A stretch of 15,231 bases of DNA from Planctomycetota bacterium (GTDB lineage: Bacteria > Planctomycetota > Phycisphaerae > UBA1845). The stretch is taken from NCBI GenBank assembly GCA_022566435.1, contig JADFIX010000008.1, forward strand, positions 1-15,231. Direction: 5' to 3'. The stretch's first letter is position 1. Each line of letters starts with the position of its first letter. Under the pieces are notes generated by a model. It saw only the letters and a program-made list of their open reading frames with translations, did no database searches and was not told the origin of the DNA. The translations under genes were made by a program, and so were the position numbers. Below are positions 7,317 through 14,573 of this stretch, piece by piece.

Positions 7317-7571
7317 GTCTGCTCGGTGTGACTTTCATGTTCGGCAGGGAGCCAACTATTTGGCCGAACCGATATGAGAACCCGAGGAGGCTTTCGTCGG
7401 TCAACGAACGACGTACCGACTCCTTTCGAGGTCGGCGGTCTGAGTTGCGGAAAGCCACCCACGTTGAAATAAGGGTTCTGCCAAGGGGCTCCCACCGGCA
7501 TTACGGCGGTTGCTCCGGGCGTGACGTAAAGATATCGGGCTTGCGCTTTCGGCGCAAGCCCGTTCTTTTTT
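7317..7571 (+). ncRNA. ssrS: 6S-like regulatory RNA
   Basis: 6S RNA mimics an open promoter and sequesters the housekeeping RNA polymerase. The sequence folds as one long rod of nested stems: GCTCGG 7321-7326 with CCGGGC 7515-7520; GGGAGCC 7347-7353 with GGCTCCC 7487-7493; TTTGGC 7359-7364 with GCCAAG 7480-7485; AGAACCC 7377-7383 with GGGTTCT 7473-7479; GGCTTTC 7389-7395 with GAAAGCC 7450-7456; and an apical hairpin GTCGGT/ACCGAC 7396-7420. The 3' side at 7460-7478, CACGUUGAAAUAAGGGUUC, matches 16 of 19 positions of E. coli 6S (CACCUUGAACCAAGGGUUC, from memory), and ACGGCGG further 3' also resembles it. A promoter and intrinsic terminator frame it. The mature form would be about 200 nt, the usual 6S size. 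The identification rests on the eye, not on a covariance search. Confidence 0.72.
7536..7571 (+). terminator. Intrinsic terminator of the 6S-like RNA
   Basis: An 11-bp perfect stem, CGGGCTTGCGC (7536-7546) and GCGCAAGCCCG (7552-7562), with loop TTTCG, is followed directly by TTCTTTTTT. It is the strongest terminator in the window and points to transcription on the plus strand. Confidence 0.9.
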
Positions 7572-7666
7572 CCACCGTGGGGCCTGCCACTTCGTGGGAT
7601 GCGGCGGGTTCGGGTTGTGGAGATGGACCGCCGAGCCACGATCCGTGCATTCACTCCAGCCTGATG

Positions 7667-7672
7667 TATACT
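7667..7672 (+). promoter_or_regulatory. Candidate -10 giving a leaderless mRNA
   Basis: TATACT lies seven bases before ATG at 7680, so transcription would start on or next to the A of the start codon. No Shine-Dalgarno precedes this ATG. The -35 is not clear. Confidence 0.4.
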
Positions 7673-7679
7673 TTCTGTC

Positions 7680-8921
7680 ATGAAAGGCATCGTCCTATTT
7701 GATGACAGAGGTTTTTCCGATCTTCTTCCGCTGACTCTTTGGCGATCCATCGGCGAACTTCGTTTGGGGCGGAAGCTTCTCTTGGATCGAACCGCCCAGC
7801 GTCTCGGCCTCCCCATTGTGGGCATCTGGTCACACGCGTGGCTTGCGGCGGTGGCCGCTCATCGTTGCGGTGCTCCCGCAAATAAGCCGATCGAAGAGGG
7901 CGGCGTTCTGGTCAATAGTCGGTGGCTTGTCGACGAAACGCCCGAGTTTTCGCCTTCGCCGCATGTCGGGGTCGTGGGGGACGAGGTGGCATTCGTCGTT
8001 GTCGACCGAAAGTTGGCGGATGGCCTGCGTCCCAACGATTTTTTGGACCACTCCGCTGAAGAGGAGGCTCTCAGCGGGCTCCCGCGCATGGAAGTGGGCG
8101 GTCGAATGATCCGCTATCCATGGGATATCATTGGTCATGTGGGCGAGCTCTTGGTGCAGGATTGGCGATCATCGGAGGCGGTCATCGAGTCTGAACTGGA
8201 TGCCCGCGTCTTGCTGGTTGGTAAAGATTCGATACACATTGCACAGAACGTGACAATCCATCCCACCGCGGTGATCGACGGTTCCTTCGGGCCCGTTTAC
8301 ATTAGCCATGACGTTTTGATCGGGCCCTACGTTGTCCTCGAAGGGCCGGCGTACATCGGTCCGGGCACTCGCGTGAACCCTCATGCCTACCTTCACGGCG
8401 GCGTGGGGATCGGTCCGATGTGCAAAATCGGGGGCGAAATCGACACGTGCATCCTTGACGGCTATGCCAATAAGCAGCACTCCGGGTTTCTCGGCCACGC
8501 CTACGTCGGCAGTTGGGTCAATATCGGCGCCGGGGCGGAAAACTCCGATTTGAAGAATACTTACAGCACGGTTCGCGTGCCGATTGGCGGCTCGGAGGTC
8601 GACACCGGCACCCTGTTTTTCGGCTGCGTCATCGGTGACCACGCCAAAATCGGGATCAACGCCTCGATTCCGACGGGTGCGGTGATCGGCTTTGCGGCGA
8701 TGATTGCCACCACTCGCTTGTTGCCCAAATTCGTCCCTTCGTTCGGGTGGTTGACCGAGGATGGACTGGCGACGGGGAAAGTGGATTTGATGCTCGACGC
8801 GGCGACACGCATGATGGTCCGTCGCAACGTGGACATGACCGATGAAGAAGTGGAACTGTTCCTCGAAAACGGCGACCGGGCCAAAGCACTCGAGGGCGGG
8901 CGTAGCCGCACGGCCCCTTGA
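7680..8921 (+). CDS. GlmU-like sugar nucleotidyltransferase / left-handed beta-helix acyltransferase
   Basis: The 413 residues fit the alternative bacterial GlmU-like family (putative UDP-GlcNAc diphosphorylase/glucosamine-1-phosphate N-acetyltransferase; family recall). The N-terminus, MKGIVLFDDRGFSDLLPLTLWRS, has the IVLFDD...LLPLT...RP-like opening of that family rather than the classical LxxGxGTRM loop. From about residue 195 a left-handed beta-helix starts, with hexapeptide-like turns (IGPYVVLEGPAYIGPGTRVNPHAYLHGGVGIGP), then LGHAYVGSWVNIGAGAENSDLKN, FFGCVIGDHAKIGINASI and PKFVPSFGW, all hallmarks. Its likely job is making an activated amino sugar for the envelope. ATG at 7680 fits the family N-terminus, although transcription may be leaderless. 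It converges with the thiamine-binding gene, leaving a 54-bp gap. Confidence 0.88.
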   Translation: MKGIVLFDDRGFSDLLPLTLWRSIGELRLGRKLLLDRTAQRLGLPIVGIWSHAWLAAVAAHRCGAPANKPIEEGGVLVNSRWLVDETPEFSPSPHVGVVGDEVAFVVVDRKLADGLRPNDFLDHSAEEEALSGLPRMEVGGRMIRYPWDIIGHVGELLVQDWRSSEAVIESELDARVLLVGKDSIHIAQNVTIHPTAVIDGSFGPVYISHDVLIGPYVVLEGPAYIGPGTRVNPHAYLHGGVGIGPMCKIGGEIDTCILDGYANKQHSGFLGHAYVGSWVNIGAGAENSDLKNTYSTVRVPIGGSEVDTGTLFFGCVIGDHAKIGINASIPTGAVIGFAAMIATTRLLPKFVPSFGWLTEDGLATGKVDLMLDAATRMMVRRNVDMTDEEVELFLENGDRAKALEGGRSRTAP

Positions 8922-8975
8922 TCGGCGAAGAGAGTCCCTGTGCGGGGCTCACGAATCAAGTTGGCGCGGTGTCCC

Positions 8976-9278
8976 TTACGCCTCGAGTTTTTCCTGGACG
9001 CTACGAACCTTGTCCGCCGCCGTTTGGGTTCGGTCCGTACGCGTGCCGAGCCTGATCGAAGTGGAGATTCGCGGAACACCCTCGTCGTGGAGTACCTCGT
9101 GGCATCGTTTGACAGCCCCGAGGACCTTTTCCCATTCACCCTCGATCGTCGTGCCGTAGGCATGTAGAAGGGGCTCGAGCCCACAGGCTTTAAGCTCTTT
9201 CTCGCAACGAACGATGTACTTCGAAACGGAAACGCCCACGCCCAACGGTACGACGCACAAATCCAGTATGACATGCAT
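8976..9278 (-). CDS. MTH1187-family thiamine-binding protein
   Basis: A 100-residue ferredoxin-like domain of the MTH1187/YkoF-type family, which binds thiamine or related molecules and usually forms tetramers (family knowledge). Visible features are the N-terminal strand MHVILDLCVVPLGVGVSVSKYI, the HAYGTTIEGEW segment (typically H.. .T.iEG.w in the family), and VPRISTSIRLGTRTD near the C-terminus. ATG at 9278 is chosen because GAGGAGG lies eight bases upstream and the length then equals the family's. An in-frame GTG at 9359 would add 27 residues with no counterpart in the family. It is divergent from the Rieske gene across 130 bp. Confidence 0.88.
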   Translation of the reverse strand: MHVILDLCVVPLGVGVSVSKYIVRCEKELKACGLEPLLHAYGTTIEGEWEKVLGAVKRCHEVLHDEGVPRISTSIRLGTRTDRTQTAADKVRSVQEKLEA

Positions 9279-9408
9279 GGCAAAATCCTCCTCGATCACG
9301 TAATTGTAGTCGCCCGCCGGACTTTGGACTACACCGAGTCTTTCCAGCAAAAGCGACACTCCTTACGATATACGAGTTTACGGCTTACGAAGCTTACGTG
9401 AGAGACGA
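9279..9408. promoter_or_regulatory. Divergent control region with dyad and TTACG repeats
   Basis: It lies between the starts of the thiamine-binding and Rieske genes. It contains TGTAGTC (9305-9311) and GACTACA (9327-9333), a 7-bp inverted repeat with arms 22 bp apart (two helical turns), and four TTACG copies near 9363, 9378, 9386 and 9395. Operator function is inference. Confidence 0.3.
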
Positions 9409-9738
9409 ATGACCCTGGAAAAGCTGATCGACCTATCCCGCTGCCACGCCGAGGGTGGGACGTTCGTGGAGTTTCAGGCACGCGAGCTGGCCGTCTTTCG
9501 TTTTTCGAGCCCCGAGCGGGTGATCGTCATCGACAACGCCTGCCCCCATTCCGCCGGCAATTTGTCCGGCGGAGAAGTAGACGGCTCGATAGTAACGTGT
9601 CCGTCGCATAACTGGCAATTCGATTTGGAGACGGGAATCTGCACCCATACGGATATGGCCCGCGTGAAACGATACCCGGCGGAGATCCGAGACGACGCAG
9701 TCTGGGTCGACGTGGAGGGTCAAGTCGACAGCATATGA
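9409..9738 (+). CDS. Rieske-type [2Fe-2S] ferredoxin (NirD-like)
   Basis: A small 109-residue electron carrier or oxygenase ferredoxin component. The cluster ligands are plain: C45 and H47 in CPHSAGNLSGG, and C64 and H67 in CPSHNWQFDLETG. These give the CxH...CxxH pattern with the usual 16-residue gap. No signal peptide or membrane segment is visible, so it is cytoplasmic. The partner cannot be told, since no oxygenase or reductase gene is adjacent. ATG at 9409 has GAGAG four bases upstream. The gene stands alone, divergent from the thiamine-binding gene and converging on the broken propeller gene. Confidence 0.92.
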   Translation: MTLEKLIDLSRCHAEGGTFVEFQARELAVFRFSSPERVIVIDNACPHSAGNLSGGEVDGSIVTCPSHNWQFDLETGICTHTDMARVKRYPAEIRDDAVWVDVEGQVDSI

Positions 9739-9861
9739 GTGGATAAGCCGCACGAACCGGACATAGACCCCAAAGCGGCAGTTCCAGGAAGACCGTCGAC
9801 GAACTCCGGTAATCAACGCTGGAACCACGGGAAAAGCGCACTTTGTAATGCAGGCGTTTCG

Positions 9862-10560
9862 TCACTGCCTGCCGGGCGTTCTGCCTTCGATGACGCGCTT
9901 CGACGGTCTACGTTCGTTCGAGCTGCCAGCACAACGGGCGATGCGGCCGACGTCCTTACCGGATAGCAGCCCCCCCCGCCGCCACTCGTTGGTATGGCGC
10001 GCGACGCAGGCTGTCGACTCGCCATGGCTGTGAGCGCCGACGGAGCATTCGGTCAGCACATCATTCATCGTGCACCCGTCGTTAAGTAGTTGGTTGGGTA
10101 CGCCGGTCGGGCATTCTTCGACTGCGATCAACTTGGCCAAGTCTGAATCGAGACAGGCGTCGCAGGCGTCGGGGAGACCGTCGCCGTCGCTGTCATTGCT
10201 CTCGGCTATGCCGCATCCACAGAGCCCGGGCGAGAGTTTCGCAGGGTCAAGAGGGCAGCCATCGCATTCATCAATAATCCCGTCTCCATCCGAATCGAAT
10301 TCATTCAAATCCGGAATACTGTTCGCGTTGCAATCTTCGTCGCAATCGCCGCAGTCGAGCGTGTAGAAGAACGCCGCCCCGGCAAAGAAACCGCCGTCAT
10401 GATCAAATCCAGCCCCGACCACCGCCGTATCGCAATCGAGTGAGATGGAACTGGGAAAACCATCCTGAATGGATGCCGGATCGCGCCCCGATACGACGGC
10501 CCCCTCGAGAACCCAATCGATGCCATTACGACGATAAAAAAAGACCTTTCCGGTGCCGCA
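9862..10560 (-). pseudogene. 3' part of the FG-GAP propeller gene, beyond an in-frame TGA
   Basis: This continues the frame of the 10561-11745 gene without another stop. It encodes the rest of blade 6 (CGTGKVFFYRRNGIDWVLEG) and a full blade 7 (TAVVGAGFDHDGGFFAGAAFFY). Next comes a Cys/Asp-rich thrombospondin-3-like segment (DSDGDGIIDECDGCPLDPAKLSPGLCGCG), then a C-terminal module (CPTGVPNQLLNDGCT ... VARHTNEWRRGGLLSG) that I associate with planctomycete secreted proteins. No start signal precedes it, so it is unlikely to be translated alone. The last ~20 residues look like random read-on. Confidence 0.7.
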
Positions 10561-11745
10561 TCATATGGGGTCGCAAAAAACGCCGACGGGAAGACTGCCG
10601 CCGATGGCGATGACATTCCCATAGATGGAGACGGCCGCGCCGAAACTCCGTACCGAGTCGTCGAAAAGCCTTGCCTCCAGGGTCCATGAATCGTCGCTAT
10701 CGTCCTCCGGCGTATTGTCGGCATTACGCCGATAGACATACGCCGCACCCGGTCCGAATATTTCTCGGGGCGCGCCGACGACCAGTCGGTTACCGCTGAT
10801 GGCGACTGATTGCCCCATTTCTCTTGCAGACTCCGATGCCGAAAGCACGACGTGCTCGGTCCAAACGTCATCGTTCGGGTCTGAGGGTGTACCGCCTTGA
10901 TCCCGCCGAAAGACATAGGCAGCGCCATCCCAATTGTGGCCCCGCAACGGTGCGCCGACCACCGCCCATTGGCCGCTGATCGAAACGGCCTTGCCGAATT
11001 GGTCGCGGCGCGCTGCGTTCGATGCCAGGAGCTTTGCCTCCTGAAACCAGTAATCATCAGTCGATATATCCGGTGTGCCGTTGTTATGTCGTCGAAAGAC
11101 ATAGGCCGCCCCAGGTCCGTCTTGCTGCTGGCCGCCGGAATTACCGGCGCCGACGGCCCCGACAATCGCGGTGTCGCGGTGGACGGCCATACCTAGCCAG
11201 CGGAAGACGTCACCGGGCGTCGCATCTAGTGGAACAAGCTTCGCCACCTCCAGCCACGAATCATCGCGCGGGTCTGCCGGCGTGTCATGGTCGTCGTGTT
11301 GAAACACGTACACGGCGCCGGAGCTCCTGATCTCTCTGCTGTCTCGAGTCGCACCTACAAGGACAAGCCCGTCAGTCATTGCAACGCTTCTGCCGAAATG
11401 ACCACTCACAGTTAGGTCTGATGCGACGAGCTTGGCCTGGTGTATCCACAGGTCGTCTGACGAGTCCAAAGGTGTGCCATTACGGTCACGTCGCAAAACG
11501 TATGCTGCGCCGCTGCCGTTGAATGGCGCAGTATGGCCTTCGTTGGGAGCACCGACGACGGCAAAATCACGTCCGATCGAAACCGCGGTGCCAAACTGAT
11601 CGTTGCTGAGCGTATCAATACCTGTGACTTTTTGTCGTTCCTCGACCGAGCATGGTTGACCTTGTACCGAACGCGCCACCAAGCATATAAGAAGGCCCAC
11701 CACTAGATGAGGAGTCTTGACCTTACATTGTCTTGGGATGAGCAT
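10561..11745 (-). CDS. Secreted FG-GAP beta-propeller protein, interrupted by TGA
   Basis: ATG at 11745, with GGAG eight bases upstream, opens a signal peptide (basic start, hydrophobic HLVVGLLICLVA, likely cut near VQG/QP). FG-GAP-like repeats of roughly 55-67 residues follow, each reading FG.AVSI.G..AVVGAP ... GAAYVFRRD ... TP.D..DD.W..EAKL. Five are complete before TGA at 10563-10561, which cuts the sixth. The frame beyond the stop supplies the rest of blade 6 and a seventh blade, making the seven-bladed propeller typical of the fold. The product as read would be 394 residues and unlikely to close its propeller. An upstream in-frame start at 11841 would add 32 residues before the signal peptide and is disfavoured. 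The role is probably surface binding or adhesion (inference). Confidence 0.82.
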   Translation of the reverse strand: MLIPRQCKVKTPHLVVGLLICLVARSVQGQPCSVEERQKVTGIDTLSNDQFGTAVSIGRDFAVVGAPNEGHTAPFNGSGAAYVLRRDRNGTPLDSSDDLWIHQAKLVASDLTVSGHFGRSVAMTDGLVLVGATRDSREIRSSGAVYVFQHDDHDTPADPRDDSWLEVAKLVPLDATPGDVFRWLGMAVHRDTAIVGAVGAGNSGGQQQDGPGAAYVFRRHNNGTPDISTDDYWFQEAKLLASNAARRDQFGKAVSISGQWAVVGAPLRGHNWDGAAYVFRRDQGGTPSDPNDDVWTEHVVLSASESAREMGQSVAISGNRLVVGAPREIFGPGAAYVYRRNADNTPEDDSDDSWTLEARLFDDSVRSFGAAVSIYGNVIAIGGSLPVGVFCDPI

Positions 11746-11965
11746 CGTTTTGGCTCCGGGAGAGATGCCGAACCTGTGTGGACAACGGTGCTGTTCTACG
11801 GTTGTGTCTTCGTTTCTCACGTCTTGACCGGGACTTCCCATTTGTCAGGCCTCAAGCCGCCATCATACCTAAACGAACCGCTCGATTCAAGCGCAAACCG
11901 CCTGTTACGCTGTGATTCGTACCTTTCTGGACGCTCTCCCGGCGCGCCGCGATGCCAATCTGGCT
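11746..11965. other. Short intergenic stretch upstream of the propeller gene
   Basis: I see no gene, strong promoter or repeat here. It should hold the propeller gene's promoter on the minus strand, but no convincing -10 stands out. Confidence 0.3.
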
Positions 11966-12196
11966 CTAGCCGCCTCCGGGAACGAGTTGCCCACGGTCTC
12001 CGCGCAACATCAGCCTCTGGCCCCACCAATCGCCAATCATCGAACTGACGATGTCACCGAGCGATACGACGGCGTCGGCGATGCGGGCATAGGAGTGGCC
12101 GGTGATGTCGGCCACCAGCTTGACGACGGCCAGCGTACCATTGACCGGCATGCTCACGCGCGACACGCGCACCCCTTCGGCTTCTCGACTGCTCAC
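11966..12196 (-). pseudogene. Remnant of a cation diffusion facilitator (CDF) transporter
   Basis: The 76-residue frame opens like the N-terminus of CDF metal/proton antiporters: SREAEGVRVSRVSMPVN, then LAVVKLVADITGHSYARIADAVVSLGDIVSS, which is the first two helices with the ADA..SL.D metal-site signature. After DWWGQRL the similarity stops. The expected HPYGHGK loop and the remaining helices are absent in all frames I checked below 11966. Normal CDF proteins are about 300 residues, so this is a 3'-deleted fragment. The GTG start at 12196 has no good ribosome site. It is divergent from trpF. Confidence 0.6.
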
Positions 12197-12292
12197 GGAA
12201 GCAGCGTATCATAGCCCATTGAATCGTGCATCGATCGCTTGATCCACTTACAGGCGTCGGTTTGGCTCTAGGGCGTCTTTCGAGGGTACGAC

Positions 12293-12970
12293 GTGTCCAA
12301 TAGCACCATCATCAAGATCTGCGGTTGCACCGGTAAGGACGATGCGCGGTTCGCCCTGCAAAACGGCGCGGACTGGATCGGGCTGAATCTCGTGGGCGGG
12401 CCGCGAGAAATCCGCCTGGCTGATGCGTTGGCCATCCTCGATGGTCTCGACGATCCGTCTCGCGCCGTGTTCCTGCTGTCCGTGGAGGACGAAACAAGCT
12501 TTGATAAAATTATTGAAAATCTGAAACCGAATGGTGTGCGCCGTTTGCAGCTTTATGGCCACGTCGCGCCGAGAATCATCCAACGAGCGGAGCAGCAGGG
12601 ATTCGAGACCATCAAGGTGCAGGCGATCGCCGACGAGGATTCGATTCGTGCCGCCGATGAGTTTTTGAGCGACTGCGCCACCGCCGGACCGACGTACCTG
12701 TTGCTCGATGCGTCATCGGAAAGGCAACTCGGCGGTACGGGGCGACGCGCGAATTGGCCGGTTATTGAGAACGCGCAACAAAAAGGCCGACTTGTCGACT
12801 GGCCGCCGCAGATCCTGGCCGGTGGTTTGAATGCCGAGAACGTAGCCGAAGCCCTTCGACGTGTCCGCCCGGCCGGCGTCGACGTGAGTTCCGGCGTTGA
12901 ATCGTCACCGGGCCGAAAGGACCCAGTAAAGGTGACCGCCTTCACTGAAGCTGTTCGGGGTCAAAGATGA
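12293..12970 (+). CDS. trpF: Phosphoribosylanthranilate isomerase
   Basis: Third step of tryptophan synthesis: Amadori rearrangement of PRA to CdRP in a TIM barrel (family knowledge). The 225 residues are of normal length. IKICGCT carries the general base C10, LLLDA carries the general acid D139, GGTG at 147-150 follows, and ILAGGLNAENVAEAL and GVDVSSGVESSPGRKDPVKV give the phosphate-binding end. Two motifs are unusual: LQLYGH stands where most enzymes have QLHG, and PREI replaces the common SPRY/SPRx. GTG at 12293 has GAGGG six bases upstream and gives the expected N-terminus. The gene is monocistronic, with no trpB or trpC beside it, and converges with the GH130 gene. Confidence 0.95.
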   Translation: MSNSTIIKICGCTGKDDARFALQNGADWIGLNLVGGPREIRLADALAILDGLDDPSRAVFLLSVEDETSFDKIIENLKPNGVRRLQLYGHVAPRIIQRAEQQGFETIKVQAIADEDSIRAADEFLSDCATAGPTYLLLDASSERQLGGTGRRANWPVIENAQQKGRLVDWPPQILAGGLNAENVAEALRRVRPAGVDVSSGVESSPGRKDPVKVTAFTEAVRGQR

Positions 12971-13030
12971 TGGGCGCGCTTCGGTCCGCAAGAGAGTAAC
13001 GATTTGATCCGTCGATGGTGCGTGTGGACG

Positions 13031-14491
13031 CTAGGATTTCAGGTGAGCGAGAAGGTCCGGCAGCGGGACGGTGGCGATTCGGGTGTAGGTGTCGGCGACG
13101 CCGTAGGGAATGATCAGCGTATCATGGTGAATCATCGCCCCGCAGGAGTAGACGACGTTGGGTACGTACCCGTCACGTTCGCTTGCCCGGGGCGCGAGGA
13201 GGGGTTTTTCGAGATGGCCGAGAACCGTTGTCGGGGCATCGCGATCGAGCAACAAAGCCCCGATCCAATATTGCCGCATAGGTCCGACGCCGTGGGTCAG
13301 CAGGAGCCAACCGGCGTCCGTTTCCAACGGGGAGCCACAGTTTCCGATCTGAACCACTTCCCACGCGAGTGTCGGCCGGCAAAGGGGGACCGCCTCGTCC
13401 CAGTAATACACGTTGTCGGATCGGAGAAGAAAGAGGTTCTCGCCGTCGAGTCGCGCGACCATGCAGTACTTGCCGTTGATGCGCCGCGGAAAAAGGGCCA
13501 TCCCCTTGTTCTGCGCCGAACAGCCGTTCAGCGTATGAATTTCGAAATGGAGAAAGTCTTCCGTGTGAATCAGTTGCGGTAAAATTCGCACGTCGTTGTA
13601 TGCCGTATAGGTGGCGTAGTAGGCGGACCGCCCGTCCGGCTCGATGAATCGCACGAATCGGGCGTCTTCGATGCCGCGGCTTTCATTCTCGGTCACCGGG
13701 AAAATGACCCGCTCCGACAGATCCGACTCCGGTGGAAAATCCAAGTGATAGTTGGAGCGGGCTAACCAGAGAACGTCTTTCGCCTGCTCGTCGAATTTGT
13801 CGATTCCGGCGAACTGGGCTCTTACCCCGTCGATGGCGGCGCGGAGTTGATCGAAGGTGAACGTCTCGCCCAGGCTGCCGACGAGTCGTTGTTCAAACGA
13901 ATGGCGGGCGTGCATCTCGCTCAGTTTCTGTAAGAACGCTTCGCGGCCGTACAACCTGTCCTCCACCGGCAGGGCAGGCGTAGCGGTCGGTGCGACAGGA
14001 TCGAAATCGATCTTTCCGCCGGGTTGGACGATTCCGCTTCGGAACTCGATCGATGAAATGTGCCCTTCTCCACATGCCCGAACGCTCATGACGAAGCGCA
14101 CCGCACCGGGTGCGAGACCGCTTTGGTCGGGGTGCTCCACGATAGACGGATTGAAAAGCGCAACCGATTCAAGTGAATACTCGCTCGTGACACAGGAGCC
14201 GATCAACAGGCGACGTGCAAGGGAATCGGGGGCACGACCGTCGAGATGCGGCCGGACGCGTTGGTAATGCCTTAGCAAAACCGATTGAATATCACGATGA
14301 CGGGAGCCGAATGAGGTCAACACTTTCGAGAGAAGCCGGCCTACCTCTTGGTCGGAAAGCTTGGCCAGCCGGTCGGTGATCGAAGACACGCGATCGATCG
14401 CGCCGGGCAGGAAGGGACGCACGATCACACGAGCCGGATCGCCGGCGAGCCTGTTCGGCAGCCGGCGCACTTTCAGTGTTCGTCGCTTCAT
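13031..14491 (-). CDS. GH130-type glycosidase / mannoside phosphorylase
   Basis: About 486 residues, resembling the long bacterial members of glycoside hydrolase family 130, which phosphorolyse or hydrolyse beta-mannosides in the cytoplasm. An alpha-helical N-terminal extension (RVIVRPFLPG ... RHRDIQSVLLRHYQRV) precedes a five-bladed propeller. Visible signatures are GIEDARFV, whose Asp corresponds to the proposed catalytic acid, NKGMALFPRRINGKYCMVARLDGEN, VYYWDEAVP, NCGSPLETDAGWLLLTHGV and the end region EKPLLAPRASERDG. Specificity cannot be read from this. ATG at 14491 starts at MKRRTLKVRRLPNRL, where family similarity begins. No strong Shine-Dalgarno precedes it, and an in-frame upstream start at 14551 is less likely. 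No sugar transporter or partner enzyme is adjacent. Confidence 0.88.
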   Translation of the reverse strand: MKRRTLKVRRLPNRLAGDPARVIVRPFLPGAIDRVSSITDRLAKLSDQEVGRLLSKVLTSFGSRHRDIQSVLLRHYQRVRPHLDGRAPDSLARRLLIGSCVTSEYSLESVALFNPSIVEHPDQSGLAPGAVRFVMSVRACGEGHISSIEFRSGIVQPGGKIDFDPVAPTATPALPVEDRLYGREAFLQKLSEMHARHSFEQRLVGSLGETFTFDQLRAAIDGVRAQFAGIDKFDEQAKDVLWLARSNYHLDFPPESDLSERVIFPVTENESRGIEDARFVRFIEPDGRSAYYATYTAYNDVRILPQLIHTEDFLHFEIHTLNGCSAQNKGMALFPRRINGKYCMVARLDGENLFLLRSDNVYYWDEAVPLCRPTLAWEVVQIGNCGSPLETDAGWLLLTHGVGPMRQYWIGALLLDRDAPTTVLGHLEKPLLAPRASERDGYVPNVVYSCGAMIHHDTLIIPYGVADTYTRIATVPLPDLLAHLKS

Positions 14492-14573
14492 CGTCAGAGG
14501 TCTTTTTCTCGCACTGCATTGGTCTTGTCGATGGCGACCGTCGGGGCACAATCCACGGCAATTCCATCATTCT

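Noticed and set aside
9279..9359. 27-residue N-terminal extension of the thiamine-binding protein
   Set aside because: The strong GAGGAGG before ATG 9278 and the ~100-residue family length favour the shorter protein.
9739..9966. Small plus-strand gene after the Rieske gene
   Set aside because: GTG start directly after the Rieske stop, no ribosome site, and it overlaps the tail of the broken propeller gene; low-complexity text.
10530..10563. Selenocysteine at the in-frame TGA
   Set aside because: No convincing SECIS-like hairpin follows (only a 3-bp ACC/GGT stem), and a propeller loop is an unlikely place for selenocysteine.
10305..11165. 286-codon minus-strand frame inside the propeller gene
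   Set aside because: It is an out-of-frame shadow; the FG-GAP repeats are all in the other frame.
13004..13582. 192-codon plus-strand frame
   Set aside because: It is antisense to the GH130 gene with no recognisable domain.
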